Shown here one piece after another: positions 7,907 through 15,394 of a stretch of DNA of 64,000 nucleotides. The notes under the pieces were generated by a model, which made no database searches, was not told where the DNA came from, and saw only the letters and a program-made list of their open reading frames with translations. A program made the translations under genes and the position numbers. The stretch is from Mesorhizobium sp. AR02 (GTDB lineage Bacteria > Pseudomonadota > Alphaproteobacteria > Rhizobiales > Rhizobiaceae): positions 1,736,001 to 1,800,000 of the forward strand of contig NZ_CP080531.1 in assembly GCF_024746835.1 (NCBI RefSeq), given 5' to 3'. Numbering within the stretch: position 1 is the first letter of the stretch; each line of letters opens with the position of its first letter.

Positions 7907-7956
7907 CATCATTCGTAATGATGGGGTCAGGTGTTCGAGTCACCTAAGCGGCACCA
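7907..7956 (+). other. attR: 3' part of tRNA-Thr(CGT)
   Basis: The anticodon arm (stem 7907-7911 with 7919-7923, loop TTCGTAA, anticodon CGT), variable loop, a perfect TψC arm (7929-7933 with 7941-7945), acceptor strand AAGCGGC and encoded ACCA are all present. The D-arm and the 5' acceptor GCCGCTT are absent upstream. This is therefore not a functional tRNA gene but the displaced 3' segment left when an element integrates into a tRNA gene. The rebuilt intact tRNA-Thr should lie at the other end of the element, left of this window. Confidence 0.85.
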
Positions 7957-8241
7957 ATATTTCCCAAGGGTTTGCGGGTTCCCGAGGCGTAGAGCGAAAA
8001 ACGCCGTGGTAGCACTCTGGTAGCACTTCCTGGCGGCGCTTTTTGCCCTTTTGTTCTTGGTGTGAGGTCGCCTTGCATCGGGTTTTAAAGCGCCGATCTG
8101 CTGATAAAGCTGGGAAGCGCACCGGGTACGTTCGTGCAGCCCGATAGCATGACTGGTCGGCGATCAATTGTAGGTCCCACTTGCGGGGTTGCATTGAGGC
8201 GGACAGTGGCGCTAGACAATCCGGGAATAGAGGAGTTAGCA
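7957..8241. other. Junction region right of attR, with TGGTAGCACT doublet
   Basis: No supported gene. TGGTAGCACT is repeated at 8007-8016 and 8018-8027 with the same 11-nt period as the repeats beside the integrase. This could be the arm-site remnant of a second, lost integrase. The rest shows no convincing coding signal, and the methyltransferase ribosome-binding site starts at 8231. Confidence 0.35.
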
Positions 8242-8934
8242 GTGGTCGATTTTGCTAAGTGGTACGAAGGGAAAGAATTTTCTTCCGATTGGGCGTCTAA
8301 TAATTTCCATGTCTGGAGCGCTTGCCTTGCAAGTATGCGGGATCGACCTCTCAACATCTTGGAAATCGGATCTTGGGAAGGACGTTCCGCGATCTTTTTT
8401 CTTGAGTACTGCCATCGGTCGCGGATTACGTGCATCGATCCGTTCGCTGGAGGGCAGAACGAATACGTAACTTTGGCCGGCGGATTTGCCCAAATAGAAC
8501 GGCGCTTCGATGCCAACACGGCCTCGTATGCCGGGCGCGTCACAAAGCTGAAGTCGATTTCCAGCAAGGCATTGATCGACCTGCAGGACCAAAAAAGATC
8601 TTACGACCTGATCTATATCGATGGTGCCCACGACCGGGACGCGGTTCACGTCGATTCCCTTCTGGCGTGGCCTCTACTCAAGAATGGCGGGACCATTATC
8701 TGGGACGACTACGCTTGGGAACGGCAACAACCGATCGAAACGAGGCCGGAAGAAGCCATCAATGTTTTCGTGGCTTCCAGACGCAAGGAAATTAAAGTTC
8801 TCCATGTCGGGCACCAACTCGTGGCTCAGAAAGTCGATAGCGGAAGGTTTGGTATCGGCTCCGCTATCAACTCTGTCATTTTGAGCACGCTCAGGATGCG
8901 ACGGCGTCCGCGCTTCGCCAAAGAGGCTCTATAG
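8242..8934 (+). CDS. Class I SAM-dependent methyltransferase
   Basis: A 230-residue methyltransferase of the Methyltransf_24 type. Motif I is ILEIGSWEGRSAIFF from residue 39, the acidic end of strand 2 is ITCIDPFAGG, and the motif IV region is SYDLIYIDGAHDRDAVHVD followed by GGTIIWDDYAWE. This subfamily often acts on sugars or small molecules; the substrate here is unknown. I chose the GTG at 8242 because AGGAG lies 6 nt upstream and the conserved domain starts soon after; an in-frame ATG at 8134 would add 36 poorly conserved residues. It stands alone just outside the attachment site and may be part of an older insertion. Confidence 0.8.
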   Translation: MVDFAKWYEGKEFSSDWASNNFHVWSACLASMRDRPLNILEIGSWEGRSAIFFLEYCHRSRITCIDPFAGGQNEYVTLAGGFAQIERRFDANTASYAGRVTKLKSISSKALIDLQDQKRSYDLIYIDGAHDRDAVHVDSLLAWPLLKNGGTIIWDDYAWERQQPIETRPEEAINVFVASRRKEIKVLHVGHQLVAQKVDSGRFGIGSAINSVILSTLRMRRRPRFAKEAL

Positions 8935-9136
8935 CGAACGAAGGATCACGGTGGGTCGAGGCCAAGGGATTACGCATCGGATTGGCCCAAGAACTTAGCT
9001 GAGCGCTATGCGACTACAATGACGAAGGGCCTGCGAGCGGGGTGCTGTGGACCGCGACGCCAGCGACCCATATCCGCCATTGTCGAGACTCAGCTTTGGT
9101 GGGAAACTCGTCGGCCTCAGCATGGGAGGTCCAAAA

Positions 9137-9325
9137 ATGCCCAACACTTTCAAGACCGGAGACGTCGTCAAGCTGAAGTCGGGAGGGCCGAAGATGACGG
9201 TCAGCGACGGTGCCGCTTCCGGCATGTATCTCTGCCACTGGTTCAACCGTGAGGGCGATGTTTGGATCCCGCAACATGCGGGTTTCAAACCGGACCAGCT
9301 GGTGGCCGCCGACCCGTCGGCGTAG
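9137..9325 (+). CDS. YodC-family (DUF2158) small protein
   Basis: A 62-residue protein, MPNTFKTGDVVKLKSGGPKM, continuing with TVSDG, YLCHWFN and a C-terminal FKPDQLV. This is the compact beta-barrel pattern of the YodC/DUF2158 family, whose function is not established. GGGAGGT ends 6 nt before the ATG and supports this start over an in-frame ATG at 9047. It is probably monocistronic; a GC-rich hairpin (9345-9359) follows without a clear U-tract. Confidence 0.8.
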   Translation: MPNTFKTGDVVKLKSGGPKMTVSDGAASGMYLCHWFNREGDVWIPQHAGFKPDQLVAADPSA

Positions 9326-9542
9326 CTCCTGCCCGTTCGCCAAGGGCGGTGGCCGCCCGGCGTGATTTCGGACGCCGGATGAGGTGTCACGTCGTTCTGG
9401 AGACCAATATCCGAGTCGGCATCGCCGATAATCGAAGTATCCGCTCTGGCGACCGACGGATTTCCGCTGTCGCGGCGTTTAACGGTTGAAGCGTGACCAT
9501 GGCATGGGCCGTGGCCGACGCGCCAACCGGAGACGCCCAAGC

Positions 9543-9968
9543 ATGATACGCCGTTCGATCCTTGCCGCTGCCTTGAGCCTGCTGACCGTTGCGGCTCTCG
9601 CCCAAACGGCGACGCAGCCCCCTGCTACGCCGCCGGCCGCCGCCCCTGCGGCGCCAAAGGCCAGGTCCGACATCACGCTGGCCAAGTTCCAGAAGCGGCG
9701 GGAGAAGGCGATCATGGCCGCCGACACGGATGGCGACGGCAAGATCAGCCTCCTGGAGTGGGAGGCCTTTCAGGCCAAGCGCAACATCAAGGGCGACGCC
9801 GCCAAATCCTTCGCGCGCATCGATTCCAACCATGACGGCTTCATCGATCGCGCCGAGCTCGATGCGTTCTTCGCCAAGCGCTTTGCCAGACTGGACAAGA
9901 ATGGCGACGGCGTTCTGACGGCCGACGAGATGCCAGGCCACAAATCCGCTCCCAAGCCGGAGCAATGA
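9543..9968 (+). CDS. Exported EF-hand protein
   Basis: A 141-residue protein with a signal peptide (MIRRSILAAALSLLTVAALA, cleavage before QTAT), an Ala/Pro linker, then three EF-hand calcium loops: DTDGDGKISLLEW, DSNHDGFIDRAEL and DKNGDGVLTADEM. Each has acidic residues at loop positions 1, 3, 5 and 12 or equivalents. It should bind Ca2+ in the periplasm. The ATG at 9543 follows GGAGA. It is 45 nt upstream of the ECF sigma-factor gene on the same strand and probably belongs to that operon, perhaps as a sensing or effector component. Confidence 0.85.
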   Translation: MIRRSILAAALSLLTVAALAQTATQPPATPPAAAPAAPKARSDITLAKFQKRREKAIMAADTDGDGKISLLEWEAFQAKRNIKGDAAKSFARIDSNHDGFIDRAELDAFFAKRFARLDKNGDGVLTADEMPGHKSAPKPEQ

Positions 9969-10013
9969 CCAAGAGGCCATGACGCGTGATGGATATCGGG
10001 AGTGCGCCAGCCG

Positions 10014-10550
10014 ATGAGCGTCGATCCGGACGAGGAGCTGGTTCGTCGAGTCGGCGCTGGCGATCCCGCGGCGGTGCAGACGCTCGTCGCGCGCAAATTG
10101 CCGCGCATCCTTTCGCTTGCCGTGCGCATGCTGGGCGACGCGGCGGAGGCCGAGGACGTCGCGCAGGAAACCTTCGTGCGCATCTGGCGTCATGCCTCGA
10201 GCTGGCGGCGCGGCAATGCACGCTTCGACAGCTGGATCCACCGGGTGACGCTCAACCTTTGCTACGACCGGCTGCGCCGGCGCCGCGAGTTGGTGACCGA
10301 CGATTTGCCGGATATGGCAGACCCTGCCCCGCTTCCCGACGCTCGCGAAGAGCCGCAGGGGATCGAGCAGGCGTTGCAGGCAATCGCGCCACGCCAGCGC
10401 GAGGCGATCATCCTGGTCTACTATCAGGAGATGTCCAACATAGAGGCGGCCGCGACGCTGGAGATCAGCGTCGATGCGCTGGAGAGCCTGCTCTCGCGCG
10501 GCCGGCGGGCCTTGCAGATAATATTGGCCAGGGATGGCGTCTATGATTGA
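10014..10550 (+). CDS. ECF-family RNA polymerase sigma factor
   Basis: A 178-residue sigma-70 family protein with only regions 2 and 4. Region 2 includes AEAEDVAQETFVRIWRHA and SWIHRVTLNLCYDRLRRRR; region 4 includes PRQREAIILVYYQEMSNIEAAATLEISVDALESLLSRGRRAL written here in parts (QREAIILVYYQEMSNIEAAA and SVDALESLLSRGRRAL). The ATG at 10014 is preferred over 10002. It lies between the EF-hand gene and a small membrane-protein gene and should direct RNA polymerase to a stress regulon, probably including this cluster. Anti-sigma candidate: the next gene. Confidence 0.9.
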   Translation: MSVDPDEELVRRVGAGDPAAVQTLVARKLPRILSLAVRMLGDAAEAEDVAQETFVRIWRHASSWRRGNARFDSWIHRVTLNLCYDRLRRRRELVTDDLPDMADPAPLPDAREEPQGIEQALQAIAPRQREAIILVYYQEMSNIEAAATLEISVDALESLLSRGRRALQIILARDGVYD

Positions 10551-10663
10551 GAAGAGCGCGACCATGAATGGCGCACAGTCATCGCGCCTAGCGGGCGTCC
10601 AGTGGGGCTGCCTCGTTTCCAACCCGCGTGGGCACGCGGCACCAAGGGGCAAGGGGAAAACAC

Positions 10664-11110
10664 ATGGCTGAAGATATCGAGGACGGCCCGGCAATGGATG
10701 CCAGGCGTTTCGCGGCGCTCGCCGAAGCCTATGGCGGCGATTTGCGGCGCTGGCCGCAAGCGGAGCGCGAAGCCGCCACCACCTTTGCTTCGAGCGAGAC
10801 AGGGCAGGCCATTTCGCGAAAGGCCGGCACGCTTGACGCCCTGCTTGACAGCTACAGCGTCCAGCACCCCGGCAAGGCACTGCATGACACGATCCTGCGG
10901 ACCGCCGATCGGCACATCGTCCGGCGCCGGCGTCAGCGGGTCTGGTGGCTGGGGCTGGGGCTTGCCGGTATTGGGCTCGCCGGCGCCATCGCCGGATTGG
11001 CCCTGGTGACCGTCGTCACGCCCGAGGTTCAACCCGACCATTATGTGCTCGATGCCAATGCGACGGCGTTCGGCGATGCCGGACCCGACACGATCGAGGA
11101 AGACCTATGA
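10664..11110 (+). CDS. Single-pass membrane protein, candidate anti-sigma factor
   Basis: A 148-residue protein beginning MAEDIEDGPAMDARRFAALA. The N-terminal ~85 residues are soluble and helical (YGGDLRRWPQAEREAA). One transmembrane helix follows near residues 92-116 (VWWLGLGLAGIGLAGAIAGL) after an RRRRQR stop, leaving a short tail. Cytoplasmic helix plus one membrane span, directly after an ECF sigma gene, is the layout of an anti-sigma factor, but no classical zinc motif is present. Start: AGGGGAAAACAC precedes the ATG at 10664; an ATG at 10628 is also in frame. It overlaps the next gene by 4 nt (ATGA). Confidence 0.65.
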   Translation: MAEDIEDGPAMDARRFAALAEAYGGDLRRWPQAEREAATTFASSETGQAISRKAGTLDALLDSYSVQHPGKALHDTILRTADRHIVRRRRQRVWWLGLGLAGIGLAGAIAGLALVTVVTPEVQPDHYVLDANATAFGDAGPDTIEEDL

Positions 11111-11562
11111 GCACCGGCCGCAACCTTCTCATCGTGTCGGTGGTGCTGAACGTCTTCCTGGCCGGTGCGCTTGCCGGCGGGGCCGTCTGGATAAGAAGCG
11201 GCAAGCCGGGCCAGGGCACTTCGCTGGAGGCGGCCGGCGGCCGGCTTCCCGACCAGCAGCGGACGCTGTTCCGCAAGGCGCTGCGCGAAGTCCGCCGCGA
11301 GTCGCGCGACATCATTCTCGACGGCCAGCAGGCCAGGCGCGCGGCGGCGGATTTGCTGCGGCAGCCTGTCCTCGACACCGCCGCCCTGTCGGCCGCTCTC
11401 GAGCGGGCCCGCAATGCCGACGTCACCGTGCGGACACGGCTGGAGCAACGTATCATCGAGTTCGCGGCGGCGGGTTCCGCCGAGGATCGCAACGTGCTGG
11501 CGGAGGGCCTCGCGAGACGCAGCGGGACACAGCCGTCGACAGCGCCAAAAAAATCGCCGTGA
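11107..11562 (+). CDS. Periplasmic heavy-metal-sensor (Spy/CpxP-like) protein
   Basis: A 151-residue protein anchored by an N-terminal hydrophobic segment (LLIVSVVLNVFLAGALAGGA, residues 6-25). The rest is a long amphipathic helical domain (RRESRDIILDGQQARRAAA, ALERARNADVTVRTRL), typical of the Metal_resist family related to CnrX, Spy and CpxP. The domain faces the periplasm and may sense metals or envelope stress. The ATG overlaps the stop of the membrane-protein gene, indicating translational coupling. CnrX-type proteins control ECF sigma factors, which fits this neighbourhood; here metal specificity cannot be inferred. Confidence 0.75.
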   Translation: MSTGRNLLIVSVVLNVFLAGALAGGAVWIRSGKPGQGTSLEAAGGRLPDQQRTLFRKALREVRRESRDIILDGQQARRAAADLLRQPVLDTAALSAALERARNADVTVRTRLEQRIIEFAAAGSAEDRNVLAEGLARRSGTQPSTAPKKSP

Positions 11563-11672
11563 CGACCGACGGAAAATGCCGACGGCGCCCGTTTAACGAA
11601 ATGAAGGGCAGGACCTGCCGGACCCGTGTGGTGCGACAGGTTTTCAACCTCGGACAACTTCGGAGCATGGTC

Positions 11673-11951
11673 ATGAACTATCTGACAAAATACGCGATTA
11701 CCGCCGCTCTTGCGGTGACCGGAACGGTGGCGACGGTTGCGGCATCCTCGGCGATGCCGCTGGCGCCGCTTGCCGCCCCGGCGCTGGTCGAGCACGTCGC
11801 CTGGGGTTGCGGCCCTGGCTGGCATCCCAATCCCTGGGGCCGCTGCGTCCCCAACCGCGTGGTGGTCTACCCGCGCTATTACTACGGGCCCGGCCCCGCC
11901 TTCTACGTCTGGCATCCGCACCACCACTGGCACCGCTGGCATCGCTGGTAA
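11673..11951 (+). CDS. GCG_CRPN-type small exported protein
   Basis: A 92-residue secreted protein. A signal peptide (ITAALAVTGTVATVAASSA) is followed by the signature GCGPGWHPNPWGRCVPN, the two-cysteine GCG_CRPN element found before His/Tyr/Trp-rich tails. The tail is YPRYYYGPGPAFYVWHP then HHHWHRWHRW, with potential metal- or heme-binding His/Trp. GGAG lies 7 nt before the ATG at 11673. It is placed 110 nt after the metal-sensor-like gene. A paralogue is at 14987-15241 on the other strand. The function of this group is unknown. Confidence 0.8.
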   Translation: MNYLTKYAITAALAVTGTVATVAASSAMPLAPLAAPALVEHVAWGCGPGWHPNPWGRCVPNRVVVYPRYYYGPGPAFYVWHPHHHWHRWHRW

Positions 11952-12066
11952 GGACTTCCGGGGCCAGCCGCCGCGCTGGCCCCACGACGTCAGTTGAACA
12001 GGCACGAAACGGCTCGAACGGGATTCAGGCGCCGCGCGCGGGAAGCCCAAGCAATGGAGAGCTGAC

Positions 12067-13590
12067 TTGGCTACCCCTGCGCCCAATTCCCAGCCAGATC
12101 CAGCCCCAGATCCAGCCCTCGTCGCTTTCAACCGCTTCGGGCTCGGGGCAAGGCCCGGCGACCGCGACAGGGTCGCCCGCGACCCGCGCGGCTATCTGAA
12201 GGCGGAACTACGGCAATCCGACATCGCCATGATCTCGCTTGACGATCCGGCCTATGCGAGCCTGCTGGGCAGCACGTCAGCCATCGAGGCCAGCATGGCG
12301 GCAAATTTCCAGCGCAAGCTCGACCGCGAGCATATGGCCGCAGCTGTAGCGCAGCCAGTGATGGCGAGCGCCCAGACCATGCCTGCCCAGAATATGCCCG
12401 CGAAGGCCACGCCGGCCCCGATCACGCCTGCCCAACCCGTGCCGCCGCCCGCGGCTCCGGCCAAACCCGCGCCGCCAATCGAGGCCACGCTGTTCCGCGC
12501 CGAAGCCCAGGCGCGCTTCGACAAGGCGCTGCGGGCCGAGGCCGGCTTTGTCGAACGTCTCGTCTATTTCTGGTCGAACCATTTCTGCGTTTCCGTGGCG
12601 AAGGACAACATCGTGCGGGCGAGCGCTGGTGCCTTCGAACGGGAAGCCATCCGGCCCTTCGTGCTCGGCCGCTTCGCCGACATGCTGATGGCGGTGGAGC
12701 GGCATCCGGCGATGCTGTTCTATCTCGACAACCAGCAGTCGATCGGCCCGGACTCCCGCGCCGGCAAGAACCGCCAGCGCGGCCTCAACGAGAACCTCGC
12801 CCGCGAGATCATGGAACTGCATACGCTGGGCGTCGGCAGCGGCTATAGCCAGGCCGATGTCACCAGCTTCGCGCGCATCCTGACCGGCTGGACGATGGCC
12901 GGGCGCGAAGGTCGGCTGGGCGAACCCGGCAGTTCCGTCTTCAACGCCAATGCCCATGAGCCGGGCGATGCGGTGCTGCTGGGCAAGACCTATCCGGCCG
13001 GCGGCATGAGCCAGGCCGAGGCGGCACTCAACGACATCGCCAACCATCCGGCGACGGCGCAGCACATCGCCACCGAGCTCGCCCGCCATTTCATAGCGGA
13101 CGACCCGCCGCCCGCAGCGGTCGCGCGCCTGGCCAAGGTTTTCGCCAAGAGCGACGGCAATCTCAGGGCACTGGCGGCGGCCCTCATCGACATGCCGGAG
13201 GCCTGGTCGACGCCCTTGGCCAAGATGCGATCGCCCTTCGACTACATCGCCGCCATCCGACGGGCAGCCGGCCCGGGTCCGGCGAACGATCCCGGCCAGT
13301 CGCTCAACTGGCTCAACGCGCTGGGCGAGCCGCTCTGGCAGCCGCCGGGACCGAACGGCTTTTCCGACCAGGCGGACAGCTGGGCATCGGCGGAAGGCAT
13401 GAAGATCCGCCTCGACATCGCCTGGCAGGCGGCCCGCCAGGTCAAGGATATCGGCAATCCCAACGACATGCTCGACGCCGTCATCGGACCTTCCGCCTCG
13501 CCGGAGACGCGGCAAGCGATCGCCCGCGCCGAGTCCAAGCAGCAAGGCCTGGCACTGTTGCTGATGGCGCCCGAATTCCAGAGACGATAG
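12067..13590 (+). CDS. DUF1800 family protein
   Basis: A 507-residue DUF1800 protein. The N-terminus carries the family hallmark AFNRFGLGARPGDRDRV; further conserved parts are FVERLVYFWSNHFCVS, NENLAREIMELHTLGV, ARILTGWTMAG and ARHFIADDPP. A low-complexity Ala/Pro/Met insert lies near residues 95-140 (PAQNMPAKATPAPITPAQP). It starts at TTG 12067 after GGAGAG. DUF1800 and DUF1501 genes are nearly always adjacent and are thought to act outside the cytoplasm, but no reaction is established. It follows the sigma-factor cluster on the same strand with a 115-nt gap. Confidence 0.88.
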   Translation: MATPAPNSQPDPAPDPALVAFNRFGLGARPGDRDRVARDPRGYLKAELRQSDIAMISLDDPAYASLLGSTSAIEASMAANFQRKLDREHMAAAVAQPVMASAQTMPAQNMPAKATPAPITPAQPVPPPAAPAKPAPPIEATLFRAEAQARFDKALRAEAGFVERLVYFWSNHFCVSVAKDNIVRASAGAFEREAIRPFVLGRFADMLMAVERHPAMLFYLDNQQSIGPDSRAGKNRQRGLNENLAREIMELHTLGVGSGYSQADVTSFARILTGWTMAGREGRLGEPGSSVFNANAHEPGDAVLLGKTYPAGGMSQAEAALNDIANHPATAQHIATELARHFIADDPPPAAVARLAKVFAKSDGNLRALAAALIDMPEAWSTPLAKMRSPFDYIAAIRRAAGPGPANDPGQSLNWLNALGEPLWQPPGPNGFSDQADSWASAEGMKIRLDIAWQAARQVKDIGNPNDMLDAVIGPSASPETRQAIARAESKQQGLALLLMAPEFQRR

Positions 13591-13636
13591 GTCGAGCGAT
13601 AGGTCCGGCGCCGACAACTCCCATGGAGACCAAGTC

Positions 13637-14896
13637 ATGAGCCTGCTGTGTGAAACACCTCATCCATCCCGCCGCGCCGTGCTGATGACAGGCGGCGCGC
13701 TGTTTGCCTGGGCCTATCTTCCGCGTTTCGCCCGCGCCGCCGACAATCGCGATCCGCGCCTGATCGTCATCGTCCTGCGCGGCGCGCTCGACGGCCTGTC
13801 GGCGGTCGGTCCGGTCGGCGATCCCGACTATGCCAGCCTGCATGGCGACATCGCTCTCTCGCTCGCCGGCCCGCACGTAGCGCTGCCACTCGATGGTTTC
13901 TTCGCGGTCAATCCGGCGATGCCGGTCTTCGCGCGGCTGTTCAAGGCAAACCAGGCGGCGGTGGTGCATGCCGCCGCGACGGGCTATCGCGAACGCTCGC
14001 ATTTCGACGGCCAGGATGTGCTGGAAAGCGGTTTCGCCGGCCCCGGCCATGTCGCCACCGGATGGCTCAACCGGGCGCTGGGGAACCTGCCGGCGGGTGA
14101 CCGCGTGGCGACGCTTGGCGGGCTGGCTGTCGGACCATCGACGCCGCTGGTGATCCGCGGCGCGGCTCCCGTGCTCGGCTGGGCGCCGCAATCGCTGCCG
14201 GCTCCGGCCGGCGACCTCGCGGCGCGGGTTCTCGACCTCTACCAGCATCGCGATCCGGTGCTGGCGGTGGCCCTGCAAAAGGGCCTCGATGCCGATCGCA
14301 TGGCGCTCGACGACCAGATGGGCGGCAATGCGATGAAGCCGAAGGGCGGGGCGATGAAGCCGAAGGGCGGCCTCGACAGTGCCGCCGGCATGCGGCAGGC
14401 CGCACAAGGTGCGGCCAAGCTGATCGCGGCCGATGACGGGCCGCGCGTTGCCGCACTCGCCTTCGATGGCTGGGACACGCATGTCAATGAAGGCGGCGCG
14501 ACAGGCCGGCTCGCCACGCTGCTCGGCGGCCTCGACGGCGCCTTCGAGGAATTCGAGAAAGGGCTCGGTGAACGCTGGAAGGACACCGCGATCGTCGCCA
14601 TCACCGAATTCGGGCGCACCGCCCAGATCAACGGCACGGTCGGCACCGATCACGGCACCGGCACGGTGGTGCTGCTCGCCGGCGGCGCGATCAAGGGCGG
14701 CCGCGTCATCGCCGACTGGCCAGGCTTGAAGCCGGCTCAGCTCTACGAACAGCGCGACCTGGCGCCAACCAGCGATGTCAGGGCGGTGCTGAAAGGCCTG
14801 CTCGCCGACCAGTTCGGACTCTCGGCCGCCGTGCTCGGCGACAAGGTGTTTCCGGAGTCCACGGCGGTGAAGCCGATGCGGGATCTCGTCGCATGA
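13637..14896 (+). CDS. DUF1501 family exported protein
   Basis: A 419-residue protein of the DUF1501 family (alkaline-phosphatase/sulfatase-like fold). The N-terminus PSRRAVLMTGGALFAWAYL is a twin-arginine-like signal. Conserved parts are VIVLRGALDGLSAVGPVGDP, SHFDGQDVLESG, FDGWDTHVNEGG and ITEFGRTAQINGT followed by GTDHGTG, which would hold metal-binding Asp and His residues. A 21-bp in-frame tandem repeat (14330-14371) duplicates AMKPKGG. It lies 46 nt after the DUF1800 gene with GGAGA before the start, so the two are probably cotranscribed. Confidence 0.88.
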   Translation: MSLLCETPHPSRRAVLMTGGALFAWAYLPRFARAADNRDPRLIVIVLRGALDGLSAVGPVGDPDYASLHGDIALSLAGPHVALPLDGFFAVNPAMPVFARLFKANQAAVVHAAATGYRERSHFDGQDVLESGFAGPGHVATGWLNRALGNLPAGDRVATLGGLAVGPSTPLVIRGAAPVLGWAPQSLPAPAGDLAARVLDLYQHRDPVLAVALQKGLDADRMALDDQMGGNAMKPKGGAMKPKGGLDSAAGMRQAAQGAAKLIAADDGPRVAALAFDGWDTHVNEGGATGRLATLLGGLDGAFEEFEKGLGERWKDTAIVAITEFGRTAQINGTVGTDHGTGTVVLLAGGAIKGGRVIADWPGLKPAQLYEQRDLAPTSDVRAVLKGLLADQFGLSAAVLGDKVFPESTAVKPMRDLVA

Positions 14897-14903
14897 GGAA
14901 ACC

Positions 14904-14930
14904 AGGTGGCATCACAGGGGGACGCCACCT
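14904..14930. terminator. Hairpin after the DUF1501 gene
   Basis: A 7-bp stem (14904-14910 with 14924-14930), followed at 14955-14983 by a second hairpin with 8-bp arms. Together they separate the convergent DUF1501 and GCG_CRPN transcripts. A U-tract is lacking, so termination may be inefficient or Rho-assisted. Confidence 0.45.
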
Positions 14931-14986
14931 CTAGCGGAAACGCCCACACTGCTTCGGAGCGGGTGCCGCGTCGTTCCGCTCCGTGA

Positions 14987-15241
14987 TCACCAGCGGTGGT
15001 GCCAGCGGTGGTGGTGATGGTACCGCCAATGTCCCGGCCGGACTATTATTACGCGACGACGGTTGGGCACGCAATTTCCCCACCGGTTCATGTGCCAGCC
15101 AGGGCCGCATCTCCAGCCGACGCTTTCGATTGGCAACGAACCGGCGCTGGGCTTTGCTATGGGCAAGGCCTGCGAGCCGACGCTCGACAGCATCAATGTG
15201 CCTGCGGCGATAGCAATCGGCAGAATGTATCTGGTGAGCAT
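14987..15241 (-). CDS. Second GCG_CRPN-type small exported protein
   Basis: An 84-residue protein starting MLTRYILPIAIAAGTLMLSS (signal peptide), with GGAGG about 8 nt before the ATG. The mature part carries WRCGPGWHMNRWGNCVPN, the same two-cysteine signature as the protein at 11673-11951, followed by a His/Trp/Arg tail (YHHHHRWHHRW). Convergent to the DUF1501 gene. The two paralogues bracket the DUF1800/DUF1501 pair, suggesting shared regulation or duplication. Function unknown; metal binding by the His-rich tail is only an inference. Confidence 0.78.
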   Translation of the reverse strand: MLTRYILPIAIAAGTLMLSSVGSQALPIAKPSAGSLPIESVGWRCGPGWHMNRWGNCVPNRRRVIIVRPGHWRYHHHHRWHHRW

Positions 15242-15394
15242 GATCGTGTCCTCCATGGGTGACATTCCCGGGAACAGCATACCACTCACCCGGCTGAATG
15301 CCGGGTGAGTGGTCCGATCACATATTCGTTAGCGGCAGAGCGCCCGCCAAGCGACGCCACGGTCTTCAGCGGCGTCGTCTTGTCATCACCTTGA

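Noticed and set aside
7907..7956. Functional tRNA gene
   Set aside because: The D-arm and 5' acceptor strand are absent, so only the attachment-site remnant is annotated.
9387..10880. 497-codon ORF on the minus strand
   Set aside because: It is antisense to the EF-hand and sigma-factor genes, is very Arg/His-rich and shows no domain; a GC-rich shadow frame.
12277..13638. 453-codon ORF on the minus strand
   Set aside because: Lies fully opposite the DUF1800 gene; composition typical of an antisense frame.
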